Shown: piece after piece, positions 26,648 through 34,901 of the stretch
Numbering within the stretch: the first letter of the stretch is position 1
Layout: every line of letters starts with the position of its first letter
Position numbers and translations under genes: made by a program
The notes under the pieces: generated by a model
Database searches by the model: none
Told to the model about the DNA's origin: nothing
What the model saw: the letters and a program-made list of their open reading frames with translations, nothing else
Source of the DNA: Streptomyces mirabilis
GTDB lineage: Bacteria; Actinomycetota; Actinomycetes; Streptomycetales; Streptomycetaceae
DNA: 64,000 nt
Reading direction: 5' to 3'
NCBI RefSeq assembly: GCF_039503195.1
Contig: NZ_JBCJKP010000001.1
Location: 992,001-1,056,000, forward strand

Positions 26648-27091
26648 ATGAGTCTCCAGCCGGGTGACGCCCTTACTTCACACAATTTCGGCCTCCAGAT
26701 CGACGGTGTGATGGTCGAGTACCTCGCGGAGGTCAGCGGCCTCAGCATCGAGCAGGACGTCATCGAGTACCAGCAGGTCTCCTCTCAGGGCATCCCCGTC
26801 ACGAAGAAGCTGCCGGGTGTGAAGAAGGCCGGCACCTGCACGGTCGTCCGCGGTATGACGCAGTCGGCGGCCTTCAACCAGTGGATCACCGAATCCGTCG
26901 CCGGTCAGATGAGCACCGCCCGCAAGAACGCGACCATCATGGTGATGGACTACATGAACAACCCGGTCAAGCGGTACAACATGCGCAACGCCTGGTGCAG
27001 CAAGATCGACACCAGCACCGTGAAGGCCGGCGAGGCGTCCGCGCTCACCGAGACCGTGACGATCACCTTCGAAGAACTGGTCATCGAGTAA
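26648..27091 (+). CDS. cis1: CIS inner tube protein 1
   Basis: 147 aa, the gp19/Hcp-like tube fold. NFGLQIDGVMVEYLAEVSGL at the start and VKRYNMRNAWCSKIDTSTVK with EASALTETVTITFEELVIE at the end are diagnostic of eCIS/T4-type tube proteins. Hexamers stack to form the inner tube inside the sheath. It comes directly after the sheath, as in other eCIS loci. Its stop overlaps the next ATG by one base. Confidence 0.95.
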   Translation: MSLQPGDALTSHNFGLQIDGVMVEYLAEVSGLSIEQDVIEYQQVSSQGIPVTKKLPGVKKAGTCTVVRGMTQSAAFNQWITESVAGQMSTARKNATIMVMDYMNNPVKRYNMRNAWCSKIDTSTVKAGEASALTETVTITFEELVIE

Positions 27092-27567
27092 TGCGCCGTA
27101 CGGCTCCCAGGGCCGCGGCCGTCGCCGAACCGGAGCCGGAGCAGACCGCTGCTCCGGCTCCGGCGCCGGGCCCCGCCCCGACCGCAGCCGCGCAACCGCT
27201 GCGCACCGAGTTCGAGTTCGAGCTGCCGCGCGGGTACGTGGACGACTCCGGCACCGTGCACCGGCACGGCGTGATGCGGCTCGCCACCGCTCGCGACGAG
27301 CTGGTCCCCTTGCGGGACATGCGGGTGCAGGAGAACCCTGCGTACCTGTCGGTCGTGCTGCTCGGCCGGGTCATCACCCGGCTCGGCACGCTTCCGCTGG
27401 TGCACGACGGGGTGGTGGAGAACATGTTCGCCTCGGACCTGGCCTTCCTGCAGGACTTCTACCGTCAGGTCAACGCGGAGGGCCACACCCGTGCCGCCGT
27501 GACCTGCCCGCACTGCGAGGAGCCGTTCGAGGTCGAACTCGGCGGGAGCCGCCTGGGGGAATCGTGA
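27091..27567 (+). CDS. Tail assembly chaperone-like CIS protein with a zinc-ribbon end
   Basis: 158 aa. After a Pro/Ala/Glu-rich first 45 residues comes FEFELPRGYVDDSGTVHRHG, then DELVPLRDMRVQENPAYLSV and LLGRVITRLGTLP, the pattern of phage tail-assembly-chaperone-like proteins found next to tube genes in eCIS loci. The end has AVTCPHCEEPFEVEL, a short C-x2-C knuckle, apparently half a zinc site. The ATG overlaps the tube stop and the end overlaps the next GTG. Role in tube or sheath assembly is inferred from the family. Confidence 0.75.
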   Translation: MRRTAPRAAAVAEPEPEQTAAPAPAPGPAPTAAAQPLRTEFEFELPRGYVDDSGTVHRHGVMRLATARDELVPLRDMRVQENPAYLSVVLLGRVITRLGTLPLVHDGVVENMFASDLAFLQDFYRQVNAEGHTRAAVTCPHCEEPFEVELGGSRLGES

Positions 27568-27722
27568 CGTACGCGACCGACCGCATCCAGGAGGAGATCG
27601 CGTACATCGCCTATCACTTCCACTGGAGCCTGGAGACCATCCTGGATCTCGAACACCGCGACCGGCGCGGCTACACGGAACAGATCGCGGCACTCGTCAA
27701 CCGCGGCGCCGGAGAAGGGTGA
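27564..27722 (+). CDS. Small CIS protein, DUF6760-like
   Basis: 52 aa. GTG at 27564 overlaps the previous stop (GTGA). The sequence has RIQEEIAYIAYHFHWSLETI, then LDLEHRDRRGYTEQIAAL, a compact helical protein matching the small DUF6760-type protein that recurs in this position in actinobacterial CIS loci and phages. The same spacing (next to a tail-assembly chaperone) suggests a partner in tail assembly. It ends 6 bp before the proline-rich gene. Confidence 0.75.
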   Translation: MTYATDRIQEEIAYIAYHFHWSLETILDLEHRDRRGYTEQIAALVNRGAGEG

Positions 27723-27728
27723 CACGGC

Positions 27729-30700
27729 GTGGGGCTATTTGATCGGCTGCGCGGCGGCGGGGGCGGCGGACCCGAGCGGGGATCCGGCAGCGGTTCCGCC
27801 GCCGCGTCCGCTTCCGGACCGGCGGGCGCTCCAGCTTCGGCTTCGGCAGGCGGTACGGATGCCGGGGTGAGCGGTACGTCCACGGCGGGCGATGCGGGGC
27901 GGGGAGCCGGAGCGCGGGTGGTCCGGCCTGCCGCCTGGCCCGCGCTGCCGCCGATCCAGCGGGCCACGGACCGGCCGGGCGCCGTCGCCGACGCCGGGTT
28001 CGGCGGCCGGCTGACGACCTGGCAGAACCCCTCCTTCACCGGCACGCTGTCGCACGCCGTCCTCGACGGCGCGCCCGGCGGACTGGTCAAGGGCCTGCTC
28101 GCCGCCCCGGTGGGACCTGCCTCCGGGCTCGAACTCCCCTCGCTCTCCCTGCCGGTGGCCTCGCCCGTGGAGTCGGGCGAGGAGACCGGTGCGCTGCCCG
28201 TGCAGCGCATGAGTTCCCCGGTGGCGGCCCTCGGCCCGGCAGGCCCACGGGTGACGCCCGCCGCTGCCCGGGCCACGCGGCCGACCTCGCTGACCAAGGC
28301 ACCGGCCAGGCCCGCGGTACAGCGACGGGCTCTGCCGGCGATGAAGCCGTCCGCGCCGTTGCCGTCCGTGTCGCAGCCGTCCGTACCGCAGCCGTCGTCG
28401 GCGCCCGCCGTCGCCGTCCCGGCTTCCGGTGGCCGCGACAGCGGCAGTGGGGGAACGTCGGTCGGTTCTGCCGCTTCGGTAAGTGCTTCCCGGACATCGG
28501 GCACCGCTCCCCGGGCTTCGGCTCCCGCCGCCCCGCTCCCGGGTTCCGGGACACCGGCTGCCTCCGTCGGCCCGGCCGCGCCTCGCGTCTCCGTGTCGCG
28601 ATCGCGCGACGGTTCCGCCGCCGGGGCCGATCTTCCGGTCCAGCGGAGTACGTCGGGCGTTTCCGGACGTACGGCGCTGGAGGCGCCGCCCGTTGGGGAC
28701 GAGCCGTCGGCCGCGGCATCCGTACCGGCGTCGCCCCTTCCGGCAGCATCGGCGGCATCGGCGGCACCGGCGGCACCGACCGCTCCGGTGGCTCCGGTGA
28801 CTCCGGGCGGCAGCCCGACTGCTGCGGGGCCGCCCCGTCGACGCGCGGGGCTGGGCGCGCCCTTGTCCACTCCGCCTTCGCACGCCACGCCGGTACGACG
28901 TCCGGTGCAGCGTGCGGCGGGAACCCCAACGGGGCGACCGGCCGCACACACCGGTGCGACGACTCCCCCCGCTCCCTCCGCGACGACGTCTCCCAGGAGG
29001 CCGTCCCCAGAGCCAGGGACGCCACGTTCGGGTTCGTCGTCATCAGGTGCGGCACCGTCTCGACTGGAGATTCCCGAGGCGGGAGCCCCGTCCGGGGACC
29101 TGCCTGTTCAGCGTGCGGTATCTTCCCCGACCCCGACCCCGACCCCGGCTCCGACCCCGGCTCCGGCTCCGGCTCCGGCAGTTTCCGCCGCGTCAGGGAC
29201 GGCCACGGTGAGCAGCTCTGTCGTACAGCGGGCCGTCGTGGCGAAACCTCGCGCTCAGGAACGTACGAGTGCGGTGGAGGGAACGGCGAAGAGTCCGGAG
29301 GGCAGTCGGCCCGTCGTCCCCCGGCAGGACGGTGGCGCGGAGCCGGTCGCTCCCGCTTCCCCGCCGTCGCCGCGTCCACCGGTGCGCCCGCTCGCTCCCG
29401 CACGCGCACTGACCTCGCTGCTGCCCCGCACGCCTCCTGCCGCCGCCGTACAGCGCCGTACCGCTCCCGCGGCCGTACCGCTGCGGCGCGCCACCACAGC
29501 CGACAACGGCCGTAGCGGGTCCCGTTCCGGCGGCTCCGACGGCGGTTCCACGAACGGCCCGTCGGCGCGGCGCTCCGACGGGGCCGGGCCGGCAGGAGCA
29601 GCCGGCCCGACAGGGGGCACGTCCATCGCCCCCGGTGGGGCCGCAGCCGGAACGTCCCCGACGTCGCCGCCGGCCCCGACCCCGGCCGTACAACGTTCCT
29701 CGGCGGCCGGGACCCGTCCCGGGCCCGGTGGCAGTCTGGTACCCGGTCCGATACGCCGATCGCCCGAGGCACCGGGAACGGCACCTTCGTCGACCAGGGC
29801 GCCTGGGGTTCCCAGTGGCACCGGTGCCGTGGTGCAGCGGGCAGTGTCGCCACCCTCGGTCGGCGGGCGCGTCGCCGGTGCCCACGGCGGTCAGGCAGCG
29901 CACGGCCCCGAGGCTCCCGGCGCCGGTGCTCCGGTCCTCCGGCGCCTTGCCGGCGTCCCCCTTGCTCAACCCGGCGCCGTTGCGAGCGGCTCGTCGGCGC
30001 GACGCAGCTCGGCCTCCGCAGGTCCTACGAGGCCGTCGACGCCTGGCTCACCGACGACAACTGCCCCTGCGGTCCGGCGCGTTGCCTCCTCGACTCCCTC
30101 GGCTCCCCCCACTTCCTCGACTCCGTCGGCACCGCTGCCCCGCGCGAGTGCGTCACCGGCAACACCCACCGGCGCCACAGGACCACTCGCCTCTCGCGCA
30201 TCTGTGCCGACTCCAGCGCCAGTACCAGTACCAGAGGATGCCGGCATCGCCCGGTCGCATGTCGCCGGGGCCGCCATGCCCCCCGTTTCCCCCGTGCAGC
30301 GCTCGGCAGTTCGGCAGCCCGAGACCTCGACACCCGCACCCCAACCCCAGGTGTCCGCGAAGCAGCACCGCGCTCCTCGCTCCGCTGCCTCGACCCCGCG
30401 TCGCCTCGGCCTCGGCGCCCCTGTCGTCCAGCGAGTCGCCTCCGAGCCCGCTCCGCCGCGGCAGGCACCCGACACACCCGCCGTTCAGCGCTCGACCGCT
30501 CGCCACACCCCTGCGCACCCGCTGCCCGCCGAAGGCGTTTTCCCCGGTCTCACGCCCCCGGCGACGCACAGCGCCACCCCCGTCGTACGGCGTTCCTCCA
30601 CTCCGAGCGCGCCCATGCCTCGCCCGTCGGACGGACTCCTCCTTCCGGCAGACCCGACAGACACGGCGCGACCGACACGACCGACGCGACCGACGTCACC

Positions 30701-31169
30701 GATTCAGCTCATGAAGTCGACGACCCGAGCGCAGCCGGCACCCCCAGCGCCCCGGGTGAGTTCCGCGAGCCCCACCCCCACAGCAGCCGTTCCCCTCCAC
30801 GCCACCCCCGCCGCTGCACCCGTAGCCCTGCCGGTACAGCGCTCCTCGGCCGTACCTCCCGTACTTCCCGCGCCCCCCGCATTTCCCGCACCCACCACCC
30901 TCGGCACCGCACCCACCACCATCACCACGCCCACCACCCCTGCCATGCCCCCGGCCCTGCCCTCGGTCCAGCGGGACGTCAACCCGATGTCCCCTCCCGC
31001 GTACTCGCCCGCCTCGCCTCCGCCGACGCCACCGCCGCCGCCTCCTCCGAGCGGCCCCCCTCCCCGTACTCCGCGACCGAGCCACCCCGTCTGCCACTGC
31101 CCTCGCACGCCGAGCGCGAAGAGGCCCCGCCCACGTACACCGCCGTCGATTTCGATCCCCGGTCCCTGA
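27729..31169 (+). CDS. Long Pro/Ala/Ser-rich disordered CIS protein with VQR repeats
   Basis: 1146 aa as read. GTG start at 27729. The first ~130 residues have a possible folded stretch (TTWQNPSFTGTLSHAVLDGA), and almost all the rest is Pro/Ala/Ser/Thr/Val. A short motif, (P/V)VQR followed by R, S or A, recurs at least 14 times (LPVQRMS, PAVQRRA, RPVQRAA, SVVQRAV, PSVQRDV and so on), with PIQR and PVRR variants. The same VQR spacers occur in the DUF4157 protein. The last ~35 residues are not protein-like; a one-base gap in the C run 31054-31059 separates it from the true C-terminus listed next. The length would suit a scaffold, adaptor or length-determining role, but this is inference. Confidence 0.75.
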   Translation: MGLFDRLRGGGGGGPERGSGSGSAAASASGPAGAPASASAGGTDAGVSGTSTAGDAGRGAGARVVRPAAWPALPPIQRATDRPGAVADAGFGGRLTTWQNPSFTGTLSHAVLDGAPGGLVKGLLAAPVGPASGLELPSLSLPVASPVESGEETGALPVQRMSSPVAALGPAGPRVTPAAARATRPTSLTKAPARPAVQRRALPAMKPSAPLPSVSQPSVPQPSSAPAVAVPASGGRDSGSGGTSVGSAASVSASRTSGTAPRASAPAAPLPGSGTPAASVGPAAPRVSVSRSRDGSAAGADLPVQRSTSGVSGRTALEAPPVGDEPSAAASVPASPLPAASAASAAPAAPTAPVAPVTPGGSPTAAGPPRRRAGLGAPLSTPPSHATPVRRPVQRAAGTPTGRPAAHTGATTPPAPSATTSPRRPSPEPGTPRSGSSSSGAAPSRLEIPEAGAPSGDLPVQRAVSSPTPTPTPAPTPAPAPAPAVSAASGTATVSSSVVQRAVVAKPRAQERTSAVEGTAKSPEGSRPVVPRQDGGAEPVAPASPPSPRPPVRPLAPARALTSLLPRTPPAAAVQRRTAPAAVPLRRATTADNGRSGSRSGGSDGGSTNGPSARRSDGAGPAGAAGPTGGTSIAPGGAAAGTSPTSPPAPTPAVQRSSAAGTRPGPGGSLVPGPIRRSPEAPGTAPSSTRAPGVPSGTGAVVQRAVSPPSVGGRVAGAHGGQAAHGPEAPGAGAPVLRRLAGVPLAQPGAVASGSSARRSSASAGPTRPSTPGSPTTTAPAVRRVASSTPSAPPTSSTPSAPLPRASASPATPTGATGPLASRASVPTPAPVPVPEDAGIARSHVAGAAMPPVSPVQRSAVRQPETSTPAPQPQVSAKQHRAPRSAASTPRRLGLGAPVVQRVASEPAPPRQAPDTPAVQRSTARHTPAHPLPAEGVFPGLTPPATHSATPVVRRSSTPSAPMPRPSDGLLLPADPTDTARPTRPTRPTSPIQLMKSTTRAQPAPPAPRVSSASPTPTAAVPLHATPAAAPVALPVQRSSAVPPVLPAPPAFPAPTTLGTAPTTITTPTTPAMPPALPSVQRDVNPMSPPAYSPASPPPTPPPPPPPSGPPPRTPRPSHPVCHCPRTPSAKRPRPRTPPSISIPGP

Positions 31170-31288
31170 CTCAGGGTCAGATCGACGAGCTGACCCACAA
31201 GATGGCCGGGCCGATCACCCGCTTGCTGCGGACCGAACTCCGCCTCGAGCGGGAGCGGATCGGCAAGTTGCGCGATCCCCGTCGCTGA
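31061..31288 (+). pseudogene. Displaced C-terminal domain of the proline-rich CIS protein
   Basis: In the next frame the sequence reads PYSATEPPRLPLPSHAEREE, then TAVDFDPRSLTQGQIDELTH and TRLLRTELRLERERIGKLRD, stop at 31286-31288. This amphipathic helical tail is the kind of conserved ending expected for the gene. Adding one C to the six-C run at 31054-31059 would join it in frame (PPSGPPSPYSATEPP). So either the gene is truncated in this strain or the base is missing from the assembly. Confidence 0.7.
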
Positions 31289-31337
31289 CCCCCCACCACC
31301 CCGTACGACACGCCACCCCAAGAAAGGCCGATCCCCG

Positions 31338-31763
31338 ATGGCCACCGATCGAGACCCGGGCTCCACCATCTTCTTCACCCTCACCATCGACGGCGAGAGC
31401 CTCGGTTACTTCAACGGGTGTGAAGGACTCTCGTCGCAGGTGGAGATCGAGCAGCGCCAGGAGGGCGGCAACAACGGGTTCGTGTGGCAGCTTCCGTCCC
31501 GCGTGACCTTCTCCAACATCCGGCTGACCCGCCCCCTGACACCGGACACGGCGAAGGTCGCGGCCTGGGTGTCCTCCGTGACCACGGGGGTCAAGCGGCC
31601 GACGGCGCAGATCGCGGCGTTGCGCGCGGACGGCTCGGAGGTGGCCCGCTGGGGTCTGCTCGACGTGCTCCCGGTCAGTTGGCAGGGGCCCTCCCTCGAC
31701 CCGGCCAGCCCGGCCGTGGCCACGGAGGTGCTGGAAATCACCCACCACGGGTTCACGGACTAG
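31338..31763 (+). CDS. cis1b: CIS inner tube-like protein 2 (baseplate-proximal)
   Basis: 141 aa, second gp19-type protein: FFTLTIDGESLGYFNGCEGL, then FVWQLPSRVTFSNIRLTRPL and PAVATEVLEITHHGFTD at the end. In PVC/AFP-type particles such extra tube-like proteins (Pvc5/Pvc6-like) form the layer between tube and spike. It is preceded by AAGAAAGG and followed 15 bp later by the LysM gene. Confidence 0.9.
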   Translation: MATDRDPGSTIFFTLTIDGESLGYFNGCEGLSSQVEIEQRQEGGNNGFVWQLPSRVTFSNIRLTRPLTPDTAKVAAWVSSVTTGVKRPTAQIAALRADGSEVARWGLLDVLPVSWQGPSLDPASPAVATEVLEITHHGFTD

Positions 31764-31778
31764 GGAACGGCGAAGAAC

Positions 31779-32504
31779 ATGGCAGGCAAGTCAGGAAAGG
31801 GCGCGGGCAAGAGCCTTGTGAGGGCCACGCTGGCCATTCACGAGCCGCCCATCGGCCGCAGCACCACTCCGGGCGGGTTGATCAAGACGTTCAACTTCGA
31901 CTTCAACCCCTCGACGCTCTCGCTGAGCCGGCGCGCCCGGTGGAAGACCACCCCGACCGCGGCCGTGCGGGACGGCTCCCTCCCGGAGTTCATGGGGCCC
32001 GAGCCCCGCGAGATGACCGTCGAGATCTTCCTCGATTCGTCCGACGACCCGACCAGCAATTCGGTGCTGAAGAAGGTCGAGGCGCTGTTCTCCTGCTGCG
32101 AGGTGACGACGAAGAGCATCGCGGCGAAGCAGCCGTCCACGCCGTGGGTGGTGTTCCAGTGGGGGTCGTTCTCGACCGCGCGGTTCACGGCGTACGTCAG
32201 CTCGGTGGACGCCAGTTACTCCCTGTTCGGCACGACGGGCGTGCCGATCCGCGCCACCTGTCAGGTGCATCTGCACGAGATCCCCAGCAAGACCAAGGGG
32301 CAGAACCCGACGTCGGGCGCGCTCACCGCGCAGCGTGTGCACCGGGTCGTCGCGGGCGACTCGTTGCAGTCGCTGGCGTGGCGGGAGTACGGGGACGCGG
32401 CGGCCTGGCGTGCGATCGCCGAGGCGAACAACATCGACGACCCGAACCGGCTCTCGAACGGCACCGAGCTCGTGCTGCCCGCCGCCGAAGAGGTGGGTTT
32501 CTGA
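31779..32504 (+). CDS. cis7: LysM-containing CIS tail protein
   Basis: 241 aa. The N-terminal tail-assembly domain has FNFDFNPSTLSLSRRARWK, then FMGPEPREMTVEIFLDSSDD and the C-terminal LysM (residues ~188-236): HRVVAGDSLQSLAWREYGDA and NRLSNGTELVLP. This is the gp53/Pvc7 layout; within the particle LysM helps link spike and baseplate rather than binding peptidoglycan. The stop TGA overlaps the spike ATG by one base. Confidence 0.93.
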   Translation: MAGKSGKGAGKSLVRATLAIHEPPIGRSTTPGGLIKTFNFDFNPSTLSLSRRARWKTTPTAAVRDGSLPEFMGPEPREMTVEIFLDSSDDPTSNSVLKKVEALFSCCEVTTKSIAAKQPSTPWVVFQWGSFSTARFTAYVSSVDASYSLFGTTGVPIRATCQVHLHEIPSKTKGQNPTSGALTAQRVHRVVAGDSLQSLAWREYGDAAAWRAIAEANNIDDPNRLSNGTELVLPAAEEVGF

Positions 32505-34420
32505 TGGTCCAGCCTTCGTACTCCAACGTCGTCCACGTGACCGTGGACGGCAGTCCGGTCCCGGAGAAGATCGCCTCCGACCTCGTCGGCTGCTGGGTCG
32601 ACCTCGGGGCGGGGGTGCCGGCCGCGTTCCGGCTGACCTTCCGCGACCCGGACCGGCTGGTGCTCGGCGAACTCGGCATCCAGTGCGGCACCCCGGTGAC
32701 GCTCGCGCCGGTCGCGGACGGCCAGGGCGCGGCCTCCCCGCTGCTGACCGGCGAGGTTACGGGCATGGAGACCGACTACGACGGCACCGGCACCTTCACC
32801 GTCATCCGCGGCTACGACATGGGCCACCGCCTGATGCGCCAGCGCAGGGTGGCCGCGTACCGCAACCAGACGGCCGCGGACATCGCGAAGAAGCTGGCCA
32901 CGATGAACGGCATTCCGATCGGCAGGGGGAAGGGCGGCATCAAGCCCACCACGACGGTCTACGAGTTCATCAGTCAGGCCAACGTGACCGACTGGGACTT
33001 CCTCGCCCGGCTCGCCGACGAGAACGAGGTGGTCATGTCGCTGGACTCCGAGGGGAAGTTCCAGTTCGCCAAGGCCGACCCGGCCTCCACCGCGCCGCCG
33101 ACCAGCACCCCCGGCGACAAGAGCCCCTTCGTGCTGCAGGGCGGCGTCGACGTGCTGCGCTGCCGGGCCGCGGTGACCTCTGCCGACCAGGTGGCCAAGA
33201 CCGAGGCGCGCGGCTGGAACGTCACGACCAAGAAGAAGCTCACCGCCATGTCGCCCGCCACGTCCAACGACGGCTTCGCGATCGGCACCACCCCGCAGAA
33301 GACGGCGAAGAAGTTCAAGACGGCCAAGCTGGTCGAGACCGACACACCCTACGACCGCCTGGCCGAGGTGAAGGTCGCCGCCAAGGCCCTCGCCGACGAC
33401 GTGACGTCCTCCTTCGCCGAGCTTGAGGTCATGGTGTTCGGCAACCCCAAGCTGCGTCCCGGCGTTCCGGTCACGCTGACCGACGTGGGCAAGCCGTTCG
33501 AGGGCAAGTACACGGTGACATCCGTGCGGCACGTCTTCGGCTACGACGAGCACTACCAGACCTGGATCACCGTCAGCGGCCGGCAGTGGCGCTCCCTGTA
33601 CGGCCTCACGTCCGGCGGGGGCTCGGCCACCGCCCCGAAGCTGCCGAGCGTGGCCAACGCCCTGGTGACGAATGTGCAGGACCCGCTGAAGCAGGGACGG
33701 GTCAAGCTCCAGTTCCCCTGGCTGGACGACGCGTACGAGAGCGACTGGACGCGGACCGTGCAGCTCGGCGGGAAGGGCGGTGGCGGGGTGTTCCCGTTCG
33801 ACGTCAACGACGAGGTGCTGGTGGCCTTCGACCGCGGCGCCCTGGACCACCCGTTCGTCATCGGTGGCCTCTACAACGGCAAGGACAAACCGACCGTGGT
33901 CAGTGACGTACCGCTGCACGACGGGCTGAAGAAGCAGGCGATCCGGCACACCCTGTCCGACCGGAAGGGCAACCGGGTGGACCTGCTCAGCCAGCAGACC
34001 GGTGCCCGCAAGCAGGGGGTGCGGATCGCCTCCGGCAACGACAGGCTGATCATCAATCTCGATCGTACGAAGACCGAGATCACCGTGGACAGCAAGGGGT
34101 CCGTCACCATCAAGGGCACCCGGTCGGTGTCGGTCGAGGCCGGCACCGATCTCACCCTGAGCGCGCGCCGGAGTCTGACCATCAAGAGCGGCGGCCCGCT
34201 CAACATCGAGGGCCGCGGGCTCGTCAACCTCAAGTCGCTCGCCGGTGCGGTCACCGTCGACGCGATGGGGGCGCTCAGCCTCAAGGCGATAGGCGCCGCG
34301 ACGCTCACCGCCGGTGGCAGCGTGCAGGTCAACTCCATCGCGAATGTGGGCATTCGGGCCATCACGCTCGCCTTGCAGGGTGTGGTGCTGGTCAACAACA
34401 AGCCGTATCCGCTGCCGTGA
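32504..34420 (+). CDS. cis8: VgrG-like central spike protein
   Basis: 638 aa. The gp27-like part (residues 1-~370) reads YDMGHRLMRQRRVAAYRNQT and YEFISQANVTDWDFLARLAD; an OB-fold follows (~385-480) with QGRVKLQFPWLDDAYESDWT and GALDHPFVIGGLYNGKDKP. The C-terminal beta-helix shows repeated strands (VTIKGTRSVSVEAGTDLTLS, LTIKSGGPLNIEGRG). The last residues, VLVNNKPYPLP, carry no PAAR repeat. It forms the trimeric puncturing spike at the tube tip. Confidence 0.95.
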   Translation: MVQPSYSNVVHVTVDGSPVPEKIASDLVGCWVDLGAGVPAAFRLTFRDPDRLVLGELGIQCGTPVTLAPVADGQGAASPLLTGEVTGMETDYDGTGTFTVIRGYDMGHRLMRQRRVAAYRNQTAADIAKKLATMNGIPIGRGKGGIKPTTTVYEFISQANVTDWDFLARLADENEVVMSLDSEGKFQFAKADPASTAPPTSTPGDKSPFVLQGGVDVLRCRAAVTSADQVAKTEARGWNVTTKKKLTAMSPATSNDGFAIGTTPQKTAKKFKTAKLVETDTPYDRLAEVKVAAKALADDVTSSFAELEVMVFGNPKLRPGVPVTLTDVGKPFEGKYTVTSVRHVFGYDEHYQTWITVSGRQWRSLYGLTSGGGSATAPKLPSVANALVTNVQDPLKQGRVKLQFPWLDDAYESDWTRTVQLGGKGGGGVFPFDVNDEVLVAFDRGALDHPFVIGGLYNGKDKPTVVSDVPLHDGLKKQAIRHTLSDRKGNRVDLLSQQTGARKQGVRIASGNDRLIINLDRTKTEITVDSKGSVTIKGTRSVSVEAGTDLTLSARRSLTIKSGGPLNIEGRGLVNLKSLAGAVTVDAMGALSLKAIGAATLTAGGSVQVNSIANVGIRAITLALQGVVLVNNKPYPLP

Positions 34421-34460
34421 CGGCCGGGACGTACTTCAGGAGTAGGCGGGTGGCCCTCTG

Positions 34461-34901
34461 ATGGCCGAGCAGTTCGTTGGATCCGGCTGGGCGTTCCCCA
34501 TGCGCATCGGTCCCACCGGGGGCATCGCCATGGTCAGCGGAGAGCGGGAGATCGAGGAGGCCATCCGGCTGGTGCTGGCCACCGCGCCGGGCGAGCGGCC
34601 GATGCGGCCCGAGTTCGGCTGCGCCATCCACGACCTGGTGTTCGCGCCGGTCAACGAGGCGACTGCGGGCCGGATCCAGCACGAGGTGTACACGACCCTC
34701 GACCGCTGGGAGCCGCGGATCGAGGTCAACGACGTCGAGGTGACCGCGGGGCCCGACCAGGGCGTGCTCTTCATCGACGTGCGCTATTCGATCCGCGGCA
34801 CCAACAACCCGCGCAGCCTGGTCTTTCCGTTCTACGTCATCCCATCCCACGAGGAGCCCGACGCCTTGGGCACGGGCAACTCCCTTGAAAGCGACCGCTG
34901 A
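34461..34901 (+). CDS. cis9: Baseplate gp25/GPW-like protein
   Basis: 146 aa. MVSGEREIEEAIRLVLATAP with GERPMRPEFGCAIHDLVFAP is the gp25 signature containing the EPR-like core (here RPEFG). It is the baseplate wedge protein that nucleates the sheath. ATG at 34461 lies 40 bp after the spike stop; its TGA overlaps the baseplate-J start. Confidence 0.95.
   Translation: MAEQFVGSGWAFPMRIGPTGGIAMVSGEREIEEAIRLVLATAPGERPMRPEFGCAIHDLVFAPVNEATAGRIQHEVYTTLDRWEPRIEVNDVEVTAGPDQGVLFIDVRYSIRGTNNPRSLVFPFYVIPSHEEPDALGTGNSLESDR

Noticed and set aside
27671..28951. 426-residue reverse frame opposite the proline-rich CIS gene
   Set aside because: Both strands are open because of extreme Gly/Ala/Pro codon bias; the forward frame continues the operon spacing and carries the VQR motifs.
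32504..34420. PAAR-type spike tip fused to the VgrG-like protein
   Set aside because: The C-terminus is a plain beta-helix ending in NNKPYPLP with no PAAR repeats or metal-binding His/Cys.
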